In this document: in pieces, positions 21,606 to 33,200 of the stretch
Layout of the letters: every line of letters begins with the position of its first letter
How positions within the stretch are numbered: the first letter of the stretch is position 1
From: Marthasterias glacialis
Lineage: Eukaryota; Echinodermata; Asteroidea; Forcipulatida; Asteriidae
Direction: 5' to 3'
Assembly: GCA_911728455.2 (NCBI GenBank)
Contig: OU452228.1
Location: 23,035,950-23,099,949 of the forward strand
DNA: 64,000 nucleotides
Translations under genes and position numbers: made by a program
The notes under the pieces: generated by a model
What the model was told of the DNA's origin: nothing
The model's input: the letters and a program-made list of their open reading frames with translations, nothing else
Database searches by the model: none

Positions 21606-22560
21606 GGAGTCGAGGGTTGGAATCATTTATTTTTATATCATGTTATGTTTGTCTATTTCTTATTTCAACTGGGTGGCCAGTGGCAGTCACTGGTCTCCCA
21701 TGGATCCCAGCATACATAAAGACACACTAAAAATGTTAAAAAATAAAAAATGCACAAATCGCTAAATCGCTGGGAATGGAATGATAACGTTACCAGCTGT
21801 GTTTGCTTTTGTACAGTGATTATGGTGCAAGACACTTTATTAACTTTAAGTAAGGACAGTTCAAGGGACGTTGTTCACGGATGTAGTAGTTCTACTAACT
21901 ATAACTAACTTGCACGACGGAACGTTTGGGCCAGACGACCGCGATCACACACTATTCAACGCAAGAATTTCACAATATTGAAGCTGAAATCATCCAGAAG
22001 AAACTGCTTTGAAGTTTAGCAAAGCTAGTTATAAATGCCCACTTTTCCTACGCTGTTTACTTTTATTACAGTGATTTACATTACAAACAAAATCACCGGG
22101 TGCTGCAGCGTCGTCTTACACCGTTAGTGCATAGCTCAAAATAAGCCTAAACCTCTTTTGTAGTAGTAAAATACGTAACGTCATAGTATGGTGTTCCATT
22201 ATGTGCCACTACTTTTACAAAAAAAACTTTTTGTGTTGCAGGGGGGCGTCCCGTCTGTACCACATGACCCTCACGCGAGGAGAAAGTTCAACTTTGACCT
22301 TAGGTATATAAATACGCTGCAGCTTTCGAGCTAAAACTAGCGGGATGCCGTGTTTTGCGTGGCACCCGCTAGGTGGGTGCAATGTTTACGTATGAAATGT
22401 TGCAGTCAATACAATGTGGGGTAAGGATGAAATTTGCAGAAGAAACTCGGGGTGACCATTTTGTACATAATGGACTTGGTAACGGTAGTTTAAAAGTGTA
22501 GTAAATGTTGTTATGTCTAAGTGAAATTTTGAGCGAGGGACACGCAAAAAGTCTTAAGTG
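21606..22560. other. Intergenic, nothing recognised
   Basis: No supported coding region or clear repeat. A TATA-like GGTATATAAATACGCTGC sequence at about 22302-22320 is followed by no recognisable gene on the plus strand. Confidence 0.4.
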
Positions 22561-22564
22561 GGGG

Positions 22565-22880
22565 TCGGAGTGGCTCCTAAAAATTTATAATGCGACGTAA
22601 ACAATTCTAATGCGACGGAAAAAATTATAATGCAACGGAAACAATAGACCTTATGCGTATGACGTCACTATGAGCATACAGGAACGGGCTGAGGTCAAAA
22701 AAGCTAACGCACGTTTGTTGCGGCGGCGGATGCATACGGTCTATTCTAGTGCGCAAAAATTCTAATGCGACGGAAAAATTCTAATGCAACCGAAAACATT
22801 CTAATGCGACGGGAACAATTCTAATGTGACAAAAAAAATTCTAATGCGACGCAAAATATTCTAATGCGACGCTTATTTTT
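22565..22880. repeat. 20-bp minisatellite ATTCTAATGCGACGGAAAAA
   Basis: About nine imperfect units, three before and six after an insertion at 22644-22746. CpG is retained in most units (GCGACG), notable in this AT-rich setting. Confidence 0.9.
22644..22746. mobile_element. MITE-like insertion within the minisatellite
   Basis: Bounded by AATAGACCTTATGCGTATGA and the inverted TGCATACGGTCTATT, about 100 bp. The ends match those of the element at 5511-5687. Confidence 0.7.
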
Positions 22881-23019
22881 GTGTATAAGTAGTGGCACCC
22901 ATGTAACACCATATCATACAGCTAATTGACTAATAATGTGTTCGAATCGTTCCAAATTGTTAGTGTGATGCACATTTTAAAATTTTACAGTCTCCGCCTA
23001 AAAAAAAGAAAACAAAAGA

Positions 23020-23110
23020 CGGAAGACGTTTCGAACCAGCAACCTTCGGCTATTTAGTCTCAATACTATCGACGCACGCCACCAAGCAGCTCGTCGACCA
23101 AATTCGTTTC
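23020..23110 (-). repeat. Degenerate tRNA-like sequence
   Basis: The minus strand has GCTGCTTGGTGGCGTGCGTC (A-box-like) and GGTTGCTGGTTCGAAAC (B-box-like) about 35 bases apart. Most likely a SINE head; no clean cloverleaf was found. Confidence 0.4.
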
Positions 23111-23797
23111 TAATACTTTAGGCGCATGCCCACAAAACCTATGAGAAGACTAGGCCCTTTGCGAAACTATGGATTCGGCTTAGGCTCCGGCTTGGGCCCC
23201 GTCAGTGATTTCTAAAACGTACACTTTCGATACGGGACTTCGAACAGACAGACGGTGTCTTAGCCGGAGCCCAAGCCTATACACCGTGGTTTCGAAAACG
23301 GCACTATTTCGTTTGGGAACAAACATTTCGCCACCCGGTCTTACGAACTCAACCTCCATTTGATGAATGTGTGGGAGTCGCTATGACCGGATCGCTGAAA
23401 ATGCCTTTTCTTTAACGTTGTCACTGCTGCCAACGGCCATTGTCCATAGCCGTATCCGAAGTCGCTTGATTCGGACACGGCCTCAGATCGACCCCTGACC
23501 TGAATGAGTCATCTGGCCATCATCACCACCTTGGAAAAGGCCCATTGCATCTCAGTATAGTTTGACCATTTTCCGAGCACCCAGCATGTCCAAGGGAAAG
23601 TCAGCAACCTCAAAGCATACTATACCCGACCATTTTTCAACAATTTATTGAAGCCATGATCTTCAAAATCTTTGATTTAGAGGGAAATAATTATGTGGTT
23701 TTTTTTAATTAATGATACTTGGCGTGTGATTTTCTCACTATTGTATTTAGTGTCCACCAAGCGGCGGCACCAGACTATTTTTCCCCAGAGCTGGCGG

Positions 23798-23950
23798 GGG
23801 GGGGGGGGGGGGGGGGAGGGGAGGAGAGAAGTTAGGGGCAGATCCTCACTACCATACACATGCACTAACAATGAGGTCACTAGTGCATGCATCCCGAGGG
23901 ACTATGAGTGATCAGAAGAGGGTCCTGTTTAAGTTCCCGAGGCCGAAGGA
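23798..23950. repeat. Poly-G run and fragment of the 0.5-2.1 kb element
   Basis: About 20 G in a row near 23798-23822. Then 23875-23950 carries AGTGCATGCATCCCGAGGG, GAGTGATCAGAAGAGGGTCC and GTTCCCGAGGCCGAAGG, resembling the left arm and hairpin at 575-655. Confidence 0.6.
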
Positions 23951-24299
23951 AGAACAATTTAAACAACACAAACACAAAAATTAAAGTCTGTTTTTTTAAT
24001 ATACATGTATTGTTGTGTATAGCTGGACTGTTTTAAATTCAACAATTAACTCATGAGCAATTTAGCATTGTAGGAACACTTTTAATTTCCATGGATTCAG
24101 TTTTTTAGTTGCTGTTTGCTGTTCAGACCATGAGAGGGCGCTGTAATCAGTCACTAGTTTTGAGTATAGTGCCCGGTTCGGGAACTATATTTCCCAAATT
24201 ACTCGCGCACGATGTTTTGACACGCGTGGCGCAACACTCACGCACTAGTCTGGTTCCCAGACCAAAAAATATCCAACTATTCTCTGTCGATTTAGGGTC

Positions 24300-24640
24300 A
24301 GGTATCACCCAAATGCCACGTGACAAAAAAGGAGGAATTCCTCCTTTTCCGAAAATATCCGCAATGCTCCGAACTTGTCGTCAACATTCGGACAGTGTCG
24401 TTGATGGTCGGACATTTCTTTTGTTGATAACAATTCAAACATTTTGCAGAAACATCCCATTATCGTTTTTCTTTTCTTTTTTCCCCCCAACAAATTCAAC
24501 ACTATATTTGAATATATTTGTAACGTTTTTACAAACTGATTAGCCCAGGCTTTTTTAAAGTAAACAAAGCCCGTCATCATCCAATGACATCGTCCACCGT
24601 TGGTGACAAGCAATGAACATTTTATATATTGCGTCATAAT
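24300..24640 (-). mobile_element. Core of the element at 52743-53585, diverged copy
   Basis: Reverse complement of 53020-53290: a GGAGGAATTCCTCC palindrome, CGGA..GTTGTCGTCAACATTCG, AATTCAACACTATATTTGAA, TTACAAACTG..AGCCCAGGCTTTTTT and TTGGTGACAA. It lacks the GCGGCCGC minisatellite arms of that element. No coding region. Confidence 0.7.
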
Positions 24641-24942
24641 CTATGTTTGGCTTTGGATGATGACCTAAGATTTTTAACAAGAGTCGTCAGGGAATCTTTG
24701 GTTAGGGCAACAGACTACTCACGCACTAGCCTAGTTAACCCCACGTGTTTCAGCCAACCAGAATACAGAACCAGCAAGAGGTGTTTTATAATTATTTATC
24801 TTTGTTGCGATTATTAAAAAAAACCTTAACAGAAAGACTGATTAACATAAACATTTCAGTAGTACGGATAGTGTTTTGTCCAGCAAAGTCCGTTATATAA
24901 AAAAAAATTTAAAAAATACTGATTTATTGGTTTTTTTTTATT

Positions 24943-24948
24943 TTTATT
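24943..24948 (-). promoter_or_regulatory. Polyadenylation signal AATAAA for the HNMT-like gene
   Basis: AATAAA on the minus strand, about 30 bp past the stop codon (24978-24976), with a second at 24937-24942. The position fits a short 3' UTR. Confidence 0.5.
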
Positions 24949-24975
24949 AAGTTATGACTTAATTGCTTTTTGGCG

Positions 24976-27318
24976 TCACTTGTGACGGATGAATGCAGCA
25001 ATGTTGTTTCCTTTGAGAACTACCTGACCCAAAGGACCTCGTTCTGAGCATGCGTCACTCCTTAAGAAATTCATAACGTCATCTCGACACTGCGCCGAAG
25101 CATTCCGAGCAAAGCCGATCGTATGAGTCAAGAAGTCGAGAAGAATATTCGCCTCTTCGGACAGCTCTTCGGGGGGTTCAAAACAAGCCGACAAATCACA
25201 ATGGTAAATAAAGTTCTGAATTTCGGAAATGTTGAGATCGAGTTTTTGTGACGCCTCGATAACGTCCGAAGATGTGTACAGATCGCCTCTCCTCCCGAGT
25301 TTCTTATGAAGAAACTGCCACAAACTCCCGAATCCCCCTTCTCCTATAGGTTATTAAGAAAAACAAAAATAGAGAGACAGACAAATCTGGTCAGTATACT
25401 GAATATCAATGAGAGGTCTTTCTTTTACCTCAGTGAGGGAGGGCGCTGTTTGAGCTCCTGATGGGTGCATCGCTCTTAAGGACAATGTGGTTACAAGCTG
25501 AAAAAAAAGTGCGCACGGTTTTACAGTATTTTCTCCTGACTTCGACGACGGCTTGAGCCCAAAGTCTGACAAGTTTTTTTCATTTATAATATTGAATCAC
25601 ACAAAGTGAGAACACTGCACTTTACCAATCCTATATTTTACCTTTAACCCCACCCCGAGGATGTCCAGTGCATACGGCCATGCTGTGTGTACGTCAACAA
25701 TAGCCAAGGCAACTACATGTGTGCTGGACCGAAGCCAGCAAAAAAAACGCCGAAAAAAGAAGTCGGCAGCGCCATAAGCTTTGAAATATTCTACTACGAG
25801 TATTGTACAGCAATTATTGTACCGAAAGTATTGAGCTGACTGGCAAGTTTATTTACCTGACATAAGCGATACCATCAGGACACCTCCTTTATCAAGCTCA
25901 TCATGAAGACTCTGCAAAGCCTGTTCTATATCCCCCAGGTAGTAAATAGAACTCACGCAGCTGATAAAATGAAAGCACCCCGTCTTGCTGGTCGCCTTCT
26001 GATACTCTTCGAACGTCTCAGACCTCCACTCAAAGCTAACGCCTTTGAGTTGTGCCGACTCCTCGGACACTAAGGCTTTGTACTGCTGCATTACAACTGG
26101 ATTGGGCTCGATGATAGTTGCGTGGATAAGAGGATGGGTAGCCTGGAGAACAGACATCATCTTTAAATCGATGGCACCTGTGGGGAAATATTTTCAGCCA
26201 GCTTTCATTCACACTGTGTATATGGGTTAATTTCCATACTGAAATATGCATGGCCTAGGCAGTGGCGTAGCATGCATTTTTTTGCAGGGGGCAAGGAGGG
26301 GAGGGGGCAAGGAGGGGAGGGGGCACAGATATTTGTAGAGGGGACAATTTCAGTTGAGGTCAAGTCTATAAACATTGCCTGATCATAGCAGATTTCACGG
26401 TGTCCAGACACCGACAGAGGGGAGGGGAGCAGGCAGGGGGCAAGATGTTCAGGGCACCTGCCCCCTTTTCCCCCACGGCTATGCCAATGAACTAGCCTGT
26501 CATTTTTTTTTTTTGATTTAAGCCCTTGGTTCAATATTGGTTAACTATCTGTAAATGCTTTTCCATTCTTTGCACAAATCAGTATATGTAATTAAACCAA
26601 ACTGTGAAACTGTCATCAGCTCATTTCGTTGTTTCATTGACGAGGAAACGGTAAAAATGCATTCCGTATTTTCGTACGCATTATTTGGTCTCACGAGGCA
26701 AAGATTTTGGATCTTATTTCATTTATTATAAAAAACACCCCAAAACCACTATATCACTTCAGGCAAAAACATTTTAAGGAAAGTTTTCCACCACCATTAT
26801 CTTTATACGATGTAAGGTATATGTAAATCTGTGAACATTAATGTTTTTCTTTCTTATTTATGTTGAGCTTGGCTTGAAAATTGCATGGCCCGATTTTCGC
26901 CGATATTTTATTTATTTATTTATTTATTTATTTTTATTTTTTATTTATTTATATATATATTTTTTGGGGGGTCGACTTTTTTTCTTACCGAATTTTGACA
27001 CATGGTGCTTTTCAAGTGGTTTTGCTGTCTCCTGTATACTGGAAGGTGGTGTAGCGAGTCAAAATTCAAGAAAAGAGAAGAAATCAGTTTAATTAAAATC
27101 ACAAGTAATGTAAACATACCGTTGCCCGGCCCAACACTCAGAACGGTTAACGCCCTTCCGGGGCCGGTCTCGATTGTGTCCACCACCGCCGGTAGTTCGT
27201 TAGAAATCCACTCGTACATCCTCTCCCGTCTGTCACAAATCGTCTCAAAAGTATCGTAGACTCGTTGGTAATACTCTTCATCGGTCGACAAATCTCGGAG
27301 TTTGTTAACTCGAGACAT
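24976..27318 (-). CDS. Histamine N-methyltransferase-like protein (complete, 3 coding exons)
   Basis: An AdoMet-dependent small-molecule methyltransferase of the HNMT type; the substrate in this animal is not shown by sequence. Coding exons: 27318-27120, 26177-25857, 25343-24976, all GT-AG with phases 1 and 1. Sum 888 bp, 295 aa, near the 292 aa of vertebrate HNMT. The AdoMet motif I spans the first junction: VLSVGPGNG then AIDLK (about 57-71). Further along are IIEPNPVVMQQY (acidic ribose-binding position), then FISCVSSIYYLGDIEQALQS and VLMVSLMSG, as in the family; the C-terminal part (LWQFLHKKLGRRGDLYTSSD) matches the HNMT layout. Start chosen at the ATG giving MSRVNKLRD; no upstream in-frame ATG was seen. 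Deuterostome invertebrates often carry several HNMT-like paralogues, so orthology is not claimed. Head-to-head with UMPS. Confidence 0.92.
26266..26490. mobile_element. MITE with CAGTGGCGTAGC ends in the HNMT-like intron
   Basis: Left CAGTGGCGTAGCATGC; right GGCTATGCCA near 26484, an imperfect inversion. The G-rich interior (GGGGGCAAGGAGGGGAGG) and a C-rich distal half fit the family with copies at 53642-53836 and 57892-58112. Confidence 0.6.
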
Positions 27319-27825
27319 GGTGGTATTCACAACTCGACCGTTCAAAGTATTTCGTGTAGACTCACAGATTTGTAAAAGTAATGCGATTGTGTGTAGTTTT
27401 CATGCAACAACGTGTCCACTCAACCTGATGCAACGGTATTTGTCTATTACTAAGCCATGCCAAAAGATTATAGAACGCCTGAGGCACAAGGTGGGAACCG
27501 GAGCTCATGCAAATAGTGTGCAAATAGTGCTCATGAGTGCACTGCTTAATTTGGGTTTATACAGACAGATTTACCCCCACCAAATGGTGTGACCACCATA
27601 TCTCAAAATGGCGGAATGAGTTGGAACGGTTGACATATCTTGGAACGTGACATATCAAAGGGCGCAATTTCAGCAAGTGGATGTTCTGTTTCCCACTGAT
27701 AACAATGGTGATCAAAGTCTGCACCAAAGAGTTATATATAAGAACTAGAGGGCGTACAAACCATGCGACACGGCCCGACAAGGAGCATTTTTTGACCATT
27801 GAGAAAATGGCGCGGACCATTCATT

Positions 27826-29035
27826 TACACAGTGGATCATTGTATCTTGCTTGACAGACTGAAACACATAGGCATCGATGGGTCGGCCATACAGTGGCTC
27901 ACATCATATCTTTCGGACAGATCTCAATCAGTGTGTCTCCCCAAAGCATTATCTCCATCGGTTAATCTCAACTTTTCCGTTCCCCAAGGATCAGTCCTAG
28001 GACCACAGTTATTCAATATTTACACACAACCATTGGAAGCCATTATCCAAGATCACCAAATAAATTACCACATGTATGCAGATGACCTTCAATTATATTT
28101 CTCTTGTCAGCCAGTACAAGAGGATATAGATGCATCAATAGCAAAGCTTGAAGCCTGTGTTAACGACATTCAACAGTGGATGATAGAAAGTTACTTGAAA
28201 CTCAATGAGGATAAAACAGAATTCCTTCTCATTGGCTCAAAAAGACAACTCAGCAAAATCACTCCTCCCCACTTCCATATTGGGTCTACCTCGGTCTCTC
28301 CGGTTGAACAAGCTCGAAATTTAGGTGTTATCTTTAACTCTACAATGTCTCTTGAGTCACATGTTTCAAGCTGTGTTAAATTGGCCAACTATAACCTTCG
28401 TAACATTCGTTCAATTCGACAATATCTAAATCCAGTTGCTACTGAACAACTAGTTCATGCCTTTGTCACTTCATATCTCGATAATTGTTATTCATTACTC
28501 TTTGGATTACCTAAAAATCAAATTATTCGATTACAGCGGGTTCAAAATGCTGCTGCACGTCTTGTGACACATACAAGACGGTCATCCCATATTACACCTG
28601 TTTTAAGATCTCTTCACTGGCTTCCTGTTCGGGAGCGAATTTCTTACAAAATTTGTCTCTTTACTTATCGAGCCCTCAATGGATTAGCTCCTAGATACAT
28701 TTCATCCCTCATTCATTCACCCTCTGTCACTCGTCCTGGTTTACGATCATCTAAAGTCCCAAAACTGTTTGAGCCTCGTTTCATGGAATTCATTACCGCT
28801 GCATATTCAAACCTCCAGTTCCTTAAGTAGTTTCAAAACTCAACTCAAAACACATTTGATGTCTCAAGCTTATTCTCACTCATTGTAACTGCCTTTCTTT
28901 GTAATTTTTCTTGTATTTATATGGTAGGGTTTGTCTAAACTTTTTTGTACTTTTGTTTTCTTGTTGGCGCCTTGAGCACTCTTCAGGTGGATATGTGCGC
29001 CTTATAAATTTTGCTATTATTATTATTATTATTAC
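27826..29035 (+). mobile_element. 5'-truncated non-LTR retrotransposon (CR1/L2-like reverse transcriptase)
   Basis: The open frame (27799-28830) enters a reverse transcriptase at TVDHCILLDRL. It carries FSVPQGSVLGPQLFNIY, the catalytic YADDLQLY box, LNEDKTEFLLIGS, LGVIFNSTMSLESH, then LQRVQNAAARLVTH and ITPVLRSLHWLPVRERI, the 3' landmarks of CR1/L2-group elements. The endonuclease and start of the polymerase are missing. Near 28750-28810 the frame is lost: the expected tail (SSLSSFKTQLKTHLM) continues in another frame to a stop near 28888. A TTATTA repeat ends the copy at about 29015-29035. It sits between the HNMT-like gene and UMPS. Confidence 0.9.
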
Positions 29036-30232
29036 ACTGGTTACTCATCCGTTCACACAGCAGCCATTTTTTAAGTGGACAATCGTATGCAATTTGCCCA
29101 TAGGGATTTTCGCCCATGGTGAGTCAGTGGAGTTCCGTGCGTGGCATAGCCAGTGCACCCTCTAGTTCTATGGTCTGCACTGATCTATATATTATATTAT
29201 TTATTCCATGCAGGAAGGTTTCCTTCCTCCATGTTTATTCACTCCAGCAAAACACAATCATAAAAAATCCAGACAAGAGAACAATTTGGGTAAAAATGAT
29301 CATTCCCGTAACTCCGCAGGACTGAAAAAAGGTCGGACAACGCAGAGAACAGAAGAAGCAAAACAAAAGAATAAAAAGTTCATAAAAACAATTCAATTGA
29401 CCAATCTTGATCGTACTTGGAATAAAAAATGGCGTATAAAACTGCACTACGACTGAAGGACTTCCAAGCTTTGTGATTCTCGTTTTGTTGTCTTGTTACC
29501 AGCTGTTCAATAAGTGAAAAGAATGATTACACATTGTTAAAATTTTCTTGCACACTTTTTTGCACGCTTTTCAAGGTTTCAAGTTTCAAGGTTTATCAAT
29601 CTTCCCGCCCAATGTGCATCACTCCAGTCATACTTAAGCTTCACCATCAGCAGCAGTCCAGCATTCTCCTGAAGACGAGCAGAGTATACTGTTCGAAACG
29701 TCGAGGCCACACCGGTAGAAATCTGCCAGGTATATGCTAATTTTCGGTCAGAACGTAAACGATGTAGGGACCGGGAACTAGTCTAGGGACTTCTCGGCCG
29801 GCTAACTTCAAAGTGATCGTAAACTTAAACTAGTCGCTCACCTTTAAAACTTACACAATGGTAAAAACTGTCATTGTTAATGGAATTCAATGGTTCAATC
29901 TCCATTAATAAATACATTTTGTTTGAAGCTTTGGATGGTGTAAAGGATAAGAAGTAACTATACTTTTGCGCACAACCATGATTTTTACATGATTGTGATC
30001 TAACTGACAAACGAGTTTAGTAGGCAGATCCCGTTACTGTTTGGCGCCATTCCTTGATTATTCACTACACGGTAGGGTAGGGAGCCGCGCCATTTCCCCC
30101 ACATGTATTTTTTGTTACCTTGCTCGTAAACTTTGTGAACGAAAGCTACTGATCGAGCGCATATTTTACTTTATTTGATTTTGTATGACTAAAACCAACT
30201 TGTGCAACTGCTGAGGCTGAGATTTGCAAAAA
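29036..30232. other. UMPS upstream region
   Basis: No gene recognised. 29560-29745 looks repetitive (CCTGAAGACGAGCAGAGTAT then ACTGTTCGAAACGTCGAGGC), a phrase common at the ends of invertebrate retroelements. The UMPS promoter and 5' UTR should lie in roughly 29.8-30.23 kb; no TATA box was identified. Confidence 0.45.
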
Positions 30233-33200
30233 ATGGCAGACACACGTCTTGATTCGTTAATACTGAGGTTGTCTGATGTCGAAGCTGTGAAGTTTGGTAC
30301 GTTCACTTTGAAAAGTGGCATACAATCTCCTGTGTATTTTGATTTGAGAGTCATGGTTTCCTACCCAGAAATAATGGTAAGTATCCACTGGACATGAGCA
30401 ACAGTATTTCCTAATAAAAATTTGGTGGCGAATAGCTGCACTTTTTTGTTAAAAATAAAACCAGTGGCGTTTTAACCATTGTCTTAACAACGACATTCTT
30501 TCAGACAAAAATATTTCTCTGGAGAATTGGTACTGCTTTGCTACAACTACACTATAGTACTAACTAGACCCAGTAACTGGGGCACTGTACTCCTTTTTTA
30601 AGATTTTGACATTATCTGTCGTACTAGCGCCCCAGTAAGGAATATATAATACTATTGTAACTGCGACGGTCAGGAGAATTTAAACCACCTCTGTTAAAAA
30701 AAATGCCTTAGACTGAACAGAATTGCTCAAAATTCGCCTACTGTCTTCTCCAAGTGTTTATGGTGTAATAAAATGCATTTAATTGTACTCACGATCATTT
30801 TCTGTCCTCCAAATCGATGATTTTTAGGGCCTGTGACAAGCCTGCCGTTACAATCGCCATTTTGATTACTAATGTCACGACTGTTTTCTGACTTGAAAAA
30901 AGTCGTATTAACGCTGCGGGATCACGTGTTCGCTGATGCCCGGACTTGAATATTGTTTTGCGCAGTCAACGCAGGATACCAGTCAACGAACACCACAAAG
31001 TTCCATTGGTCATGATTGCCGAGCGCGTGTTGTACAATGTTGCCATTGTGGGGTCGTTGACACAGCTGGTACCCTTAGAAAGTAGGAGCCGGATATGGAA
31101 ACTTTTCCAATAAATAATACACATTTTTGGGGGAAACTGAGTGGGTAATTGACTAGAACAGGATTTGAAACTGCAGGATTACCGTGATGGGGCACAACCA
31201 ACTGAGCTATCTAGCCCTAATGTTGGCGGTCTCCATATTTTGTCAATATCGTCAGAAGCCATTCAGCCTTAATTCGCAGCATCCGAGAGACAAAAAATAA
31301 TCTAATTGTTACCAATTATGGTCATAATTTTTTTTTAATGGGCCAATGTAATTCTCACCCCTGGTATACCCCACAAGCCTGTAGACTCCCATTGGCCAGA
31401 CCCTAACCACTGCAGAGTAAGGAGTGTTGAAAGACAGCAGCCACCTGTCTCAGTGTAGTAATTGATTGACCTTGTGGCTTAGGATCCTTGGCTCAAGGCA
31501 GTATGCAATTTGTGAAAACAGCTTGTGCCGCACGTGGATCTTAAATAACACGAGTCTAAGTCTTGACTAGCACTCCAATTCACCCCCCACAGTGATTTAT
31601 AATGGCTTTGGGCTTGCAGGGTGGGTTATTGACCTTAAAGACAGAGTGGACGAAATTTTAACCTCCTGGATCCAGCGAAATTGTTGATTAATGTGGTTGC
31701 TGCGAGGGTTTAAACTGCCGTGTAAACTAAGGATCACACACAACCCTAGCATAGTACAACTTGGGAAGCGGCAGGACCAGGGATCACCTTAAGGGGATGC
31801 AACTTTTTATTTCAAACATCAAGTAATAAACCACAAAGGAAACTGAATTGGTAAATCTTAAATCAAATTTGGAACCAACAAAGATAAAATTGATTAGAAC
31901 TAAATTTAGTTAAAATAAATGTTAAACGTGTTGAAATAAAAAAAAAAAAAATTACCTCATTTAATGGAAAATTTTTTTTTTTCATGGAAGGTAACTAAAA
32001 GAAATTATCAATTGAACCTTCAAGTGAAAAAGGTCTTTCCCACTTTGGTTCTATTCTAGTGTTAATATTGTGTTTATTGTTAATTGTAGGCAGAGGTTGC
32101 TGAGTTGTTATGGGAGGCATCAGTTCAGAGCAACGCAGACTTCAAAGTGGTTTGTGGCGTGCCGTATACAGCTCTGCCGTTGGCGACAGTAAGTTCAGTC
32201 ACATAATTTACCAGGATTGACATTTCACGGAGGCCACAAGAACCGATGCCTCTCTGTTTCTCTGGTCTTTCTCCAACACAGTGGCTCATTATGGATTTTC
32301 TTCTTTCTTTTTATGTAGTTATTTATTTATTTTATTTTTTTATTTTATTTTATTAATTTTGTTTTGTTTGTTTTTTGTGTTTTGTTTTTTTTTGGGGGGT
32401 GAGGGCTCACAATTCTTTTGATGTGAAATCTGCCAACAATGAAACAAACAAACAAGCAACCTCTTTTATATCATAATCATTGGAATGATATTTGTCAAAT
32501 TAACAATGCAAATAATAATGGGCAAGCACACCCCCCTTGGGTGTGCCATGTTTTGTCATAGATTTTGTGCATGTTCATAGTTATTTTGACTCTGTAGTCA
32601 AAATAAGCACTTGCAGTTTGTATTGAGCCCCTGAATGCAATTTTGTTTCTACTTTGACAGTCGGCCCTATTTCAGACAGAAATATTTATCTGAAGGATTG
32701 GTTCTGGTGCAAAACTGTATAATCTGTGAGCTTTAATCAAATAGTTTGTTCAATATTGATACTTTGTCTTAGATCAGACAACAAAACGTGCCTGTGGCCG
32801 ATTTCACAAAGAGTTAAGATTGATCTTACCTGTGTATCAATCTGAATTGCTAAGCAAAGTGTGATGTCACAATACAAATCACTGTGGCAATGAGAACAAA
32901 TCATCTTTAAGATGAATCTTACTGCTTTGTGAAATCAAGCCCTGGTTTTATATGGAAGCCTCTGTTGCCCTGGTCTTGGCCTTGGCGCCCCTTCGTAAGT
33001 TTCCTATAGACTACAAGGTTTTCAAATGGGAGTGCCCTTCGCAAAATGAAAATTGCCCTCTCTAGGATGAAATTCCAGGCCTGGAAAAAACCAACTAATA
33101 TGTCTGCTGCCACCCTAGCGTCCGAAAGTCTCCAACTCGTTTCTCCGCTTCAAAGCCGTTTTGAAACTTTTCTCCTGACAGCTGATAGCTGTTAATCACA

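Noticed and set aside
26205..26534. 109-residue minus-strand open frame
   Set aside because: Made from the G-rich MITE within an intron; no protein-like pattern.
27799..28830. Intact reverse transcriptase gene
   Set aside because: The frame lacks the endonuclease and N-terminal polymerase, and its C-terminal end is frameshifted: a dead copy.
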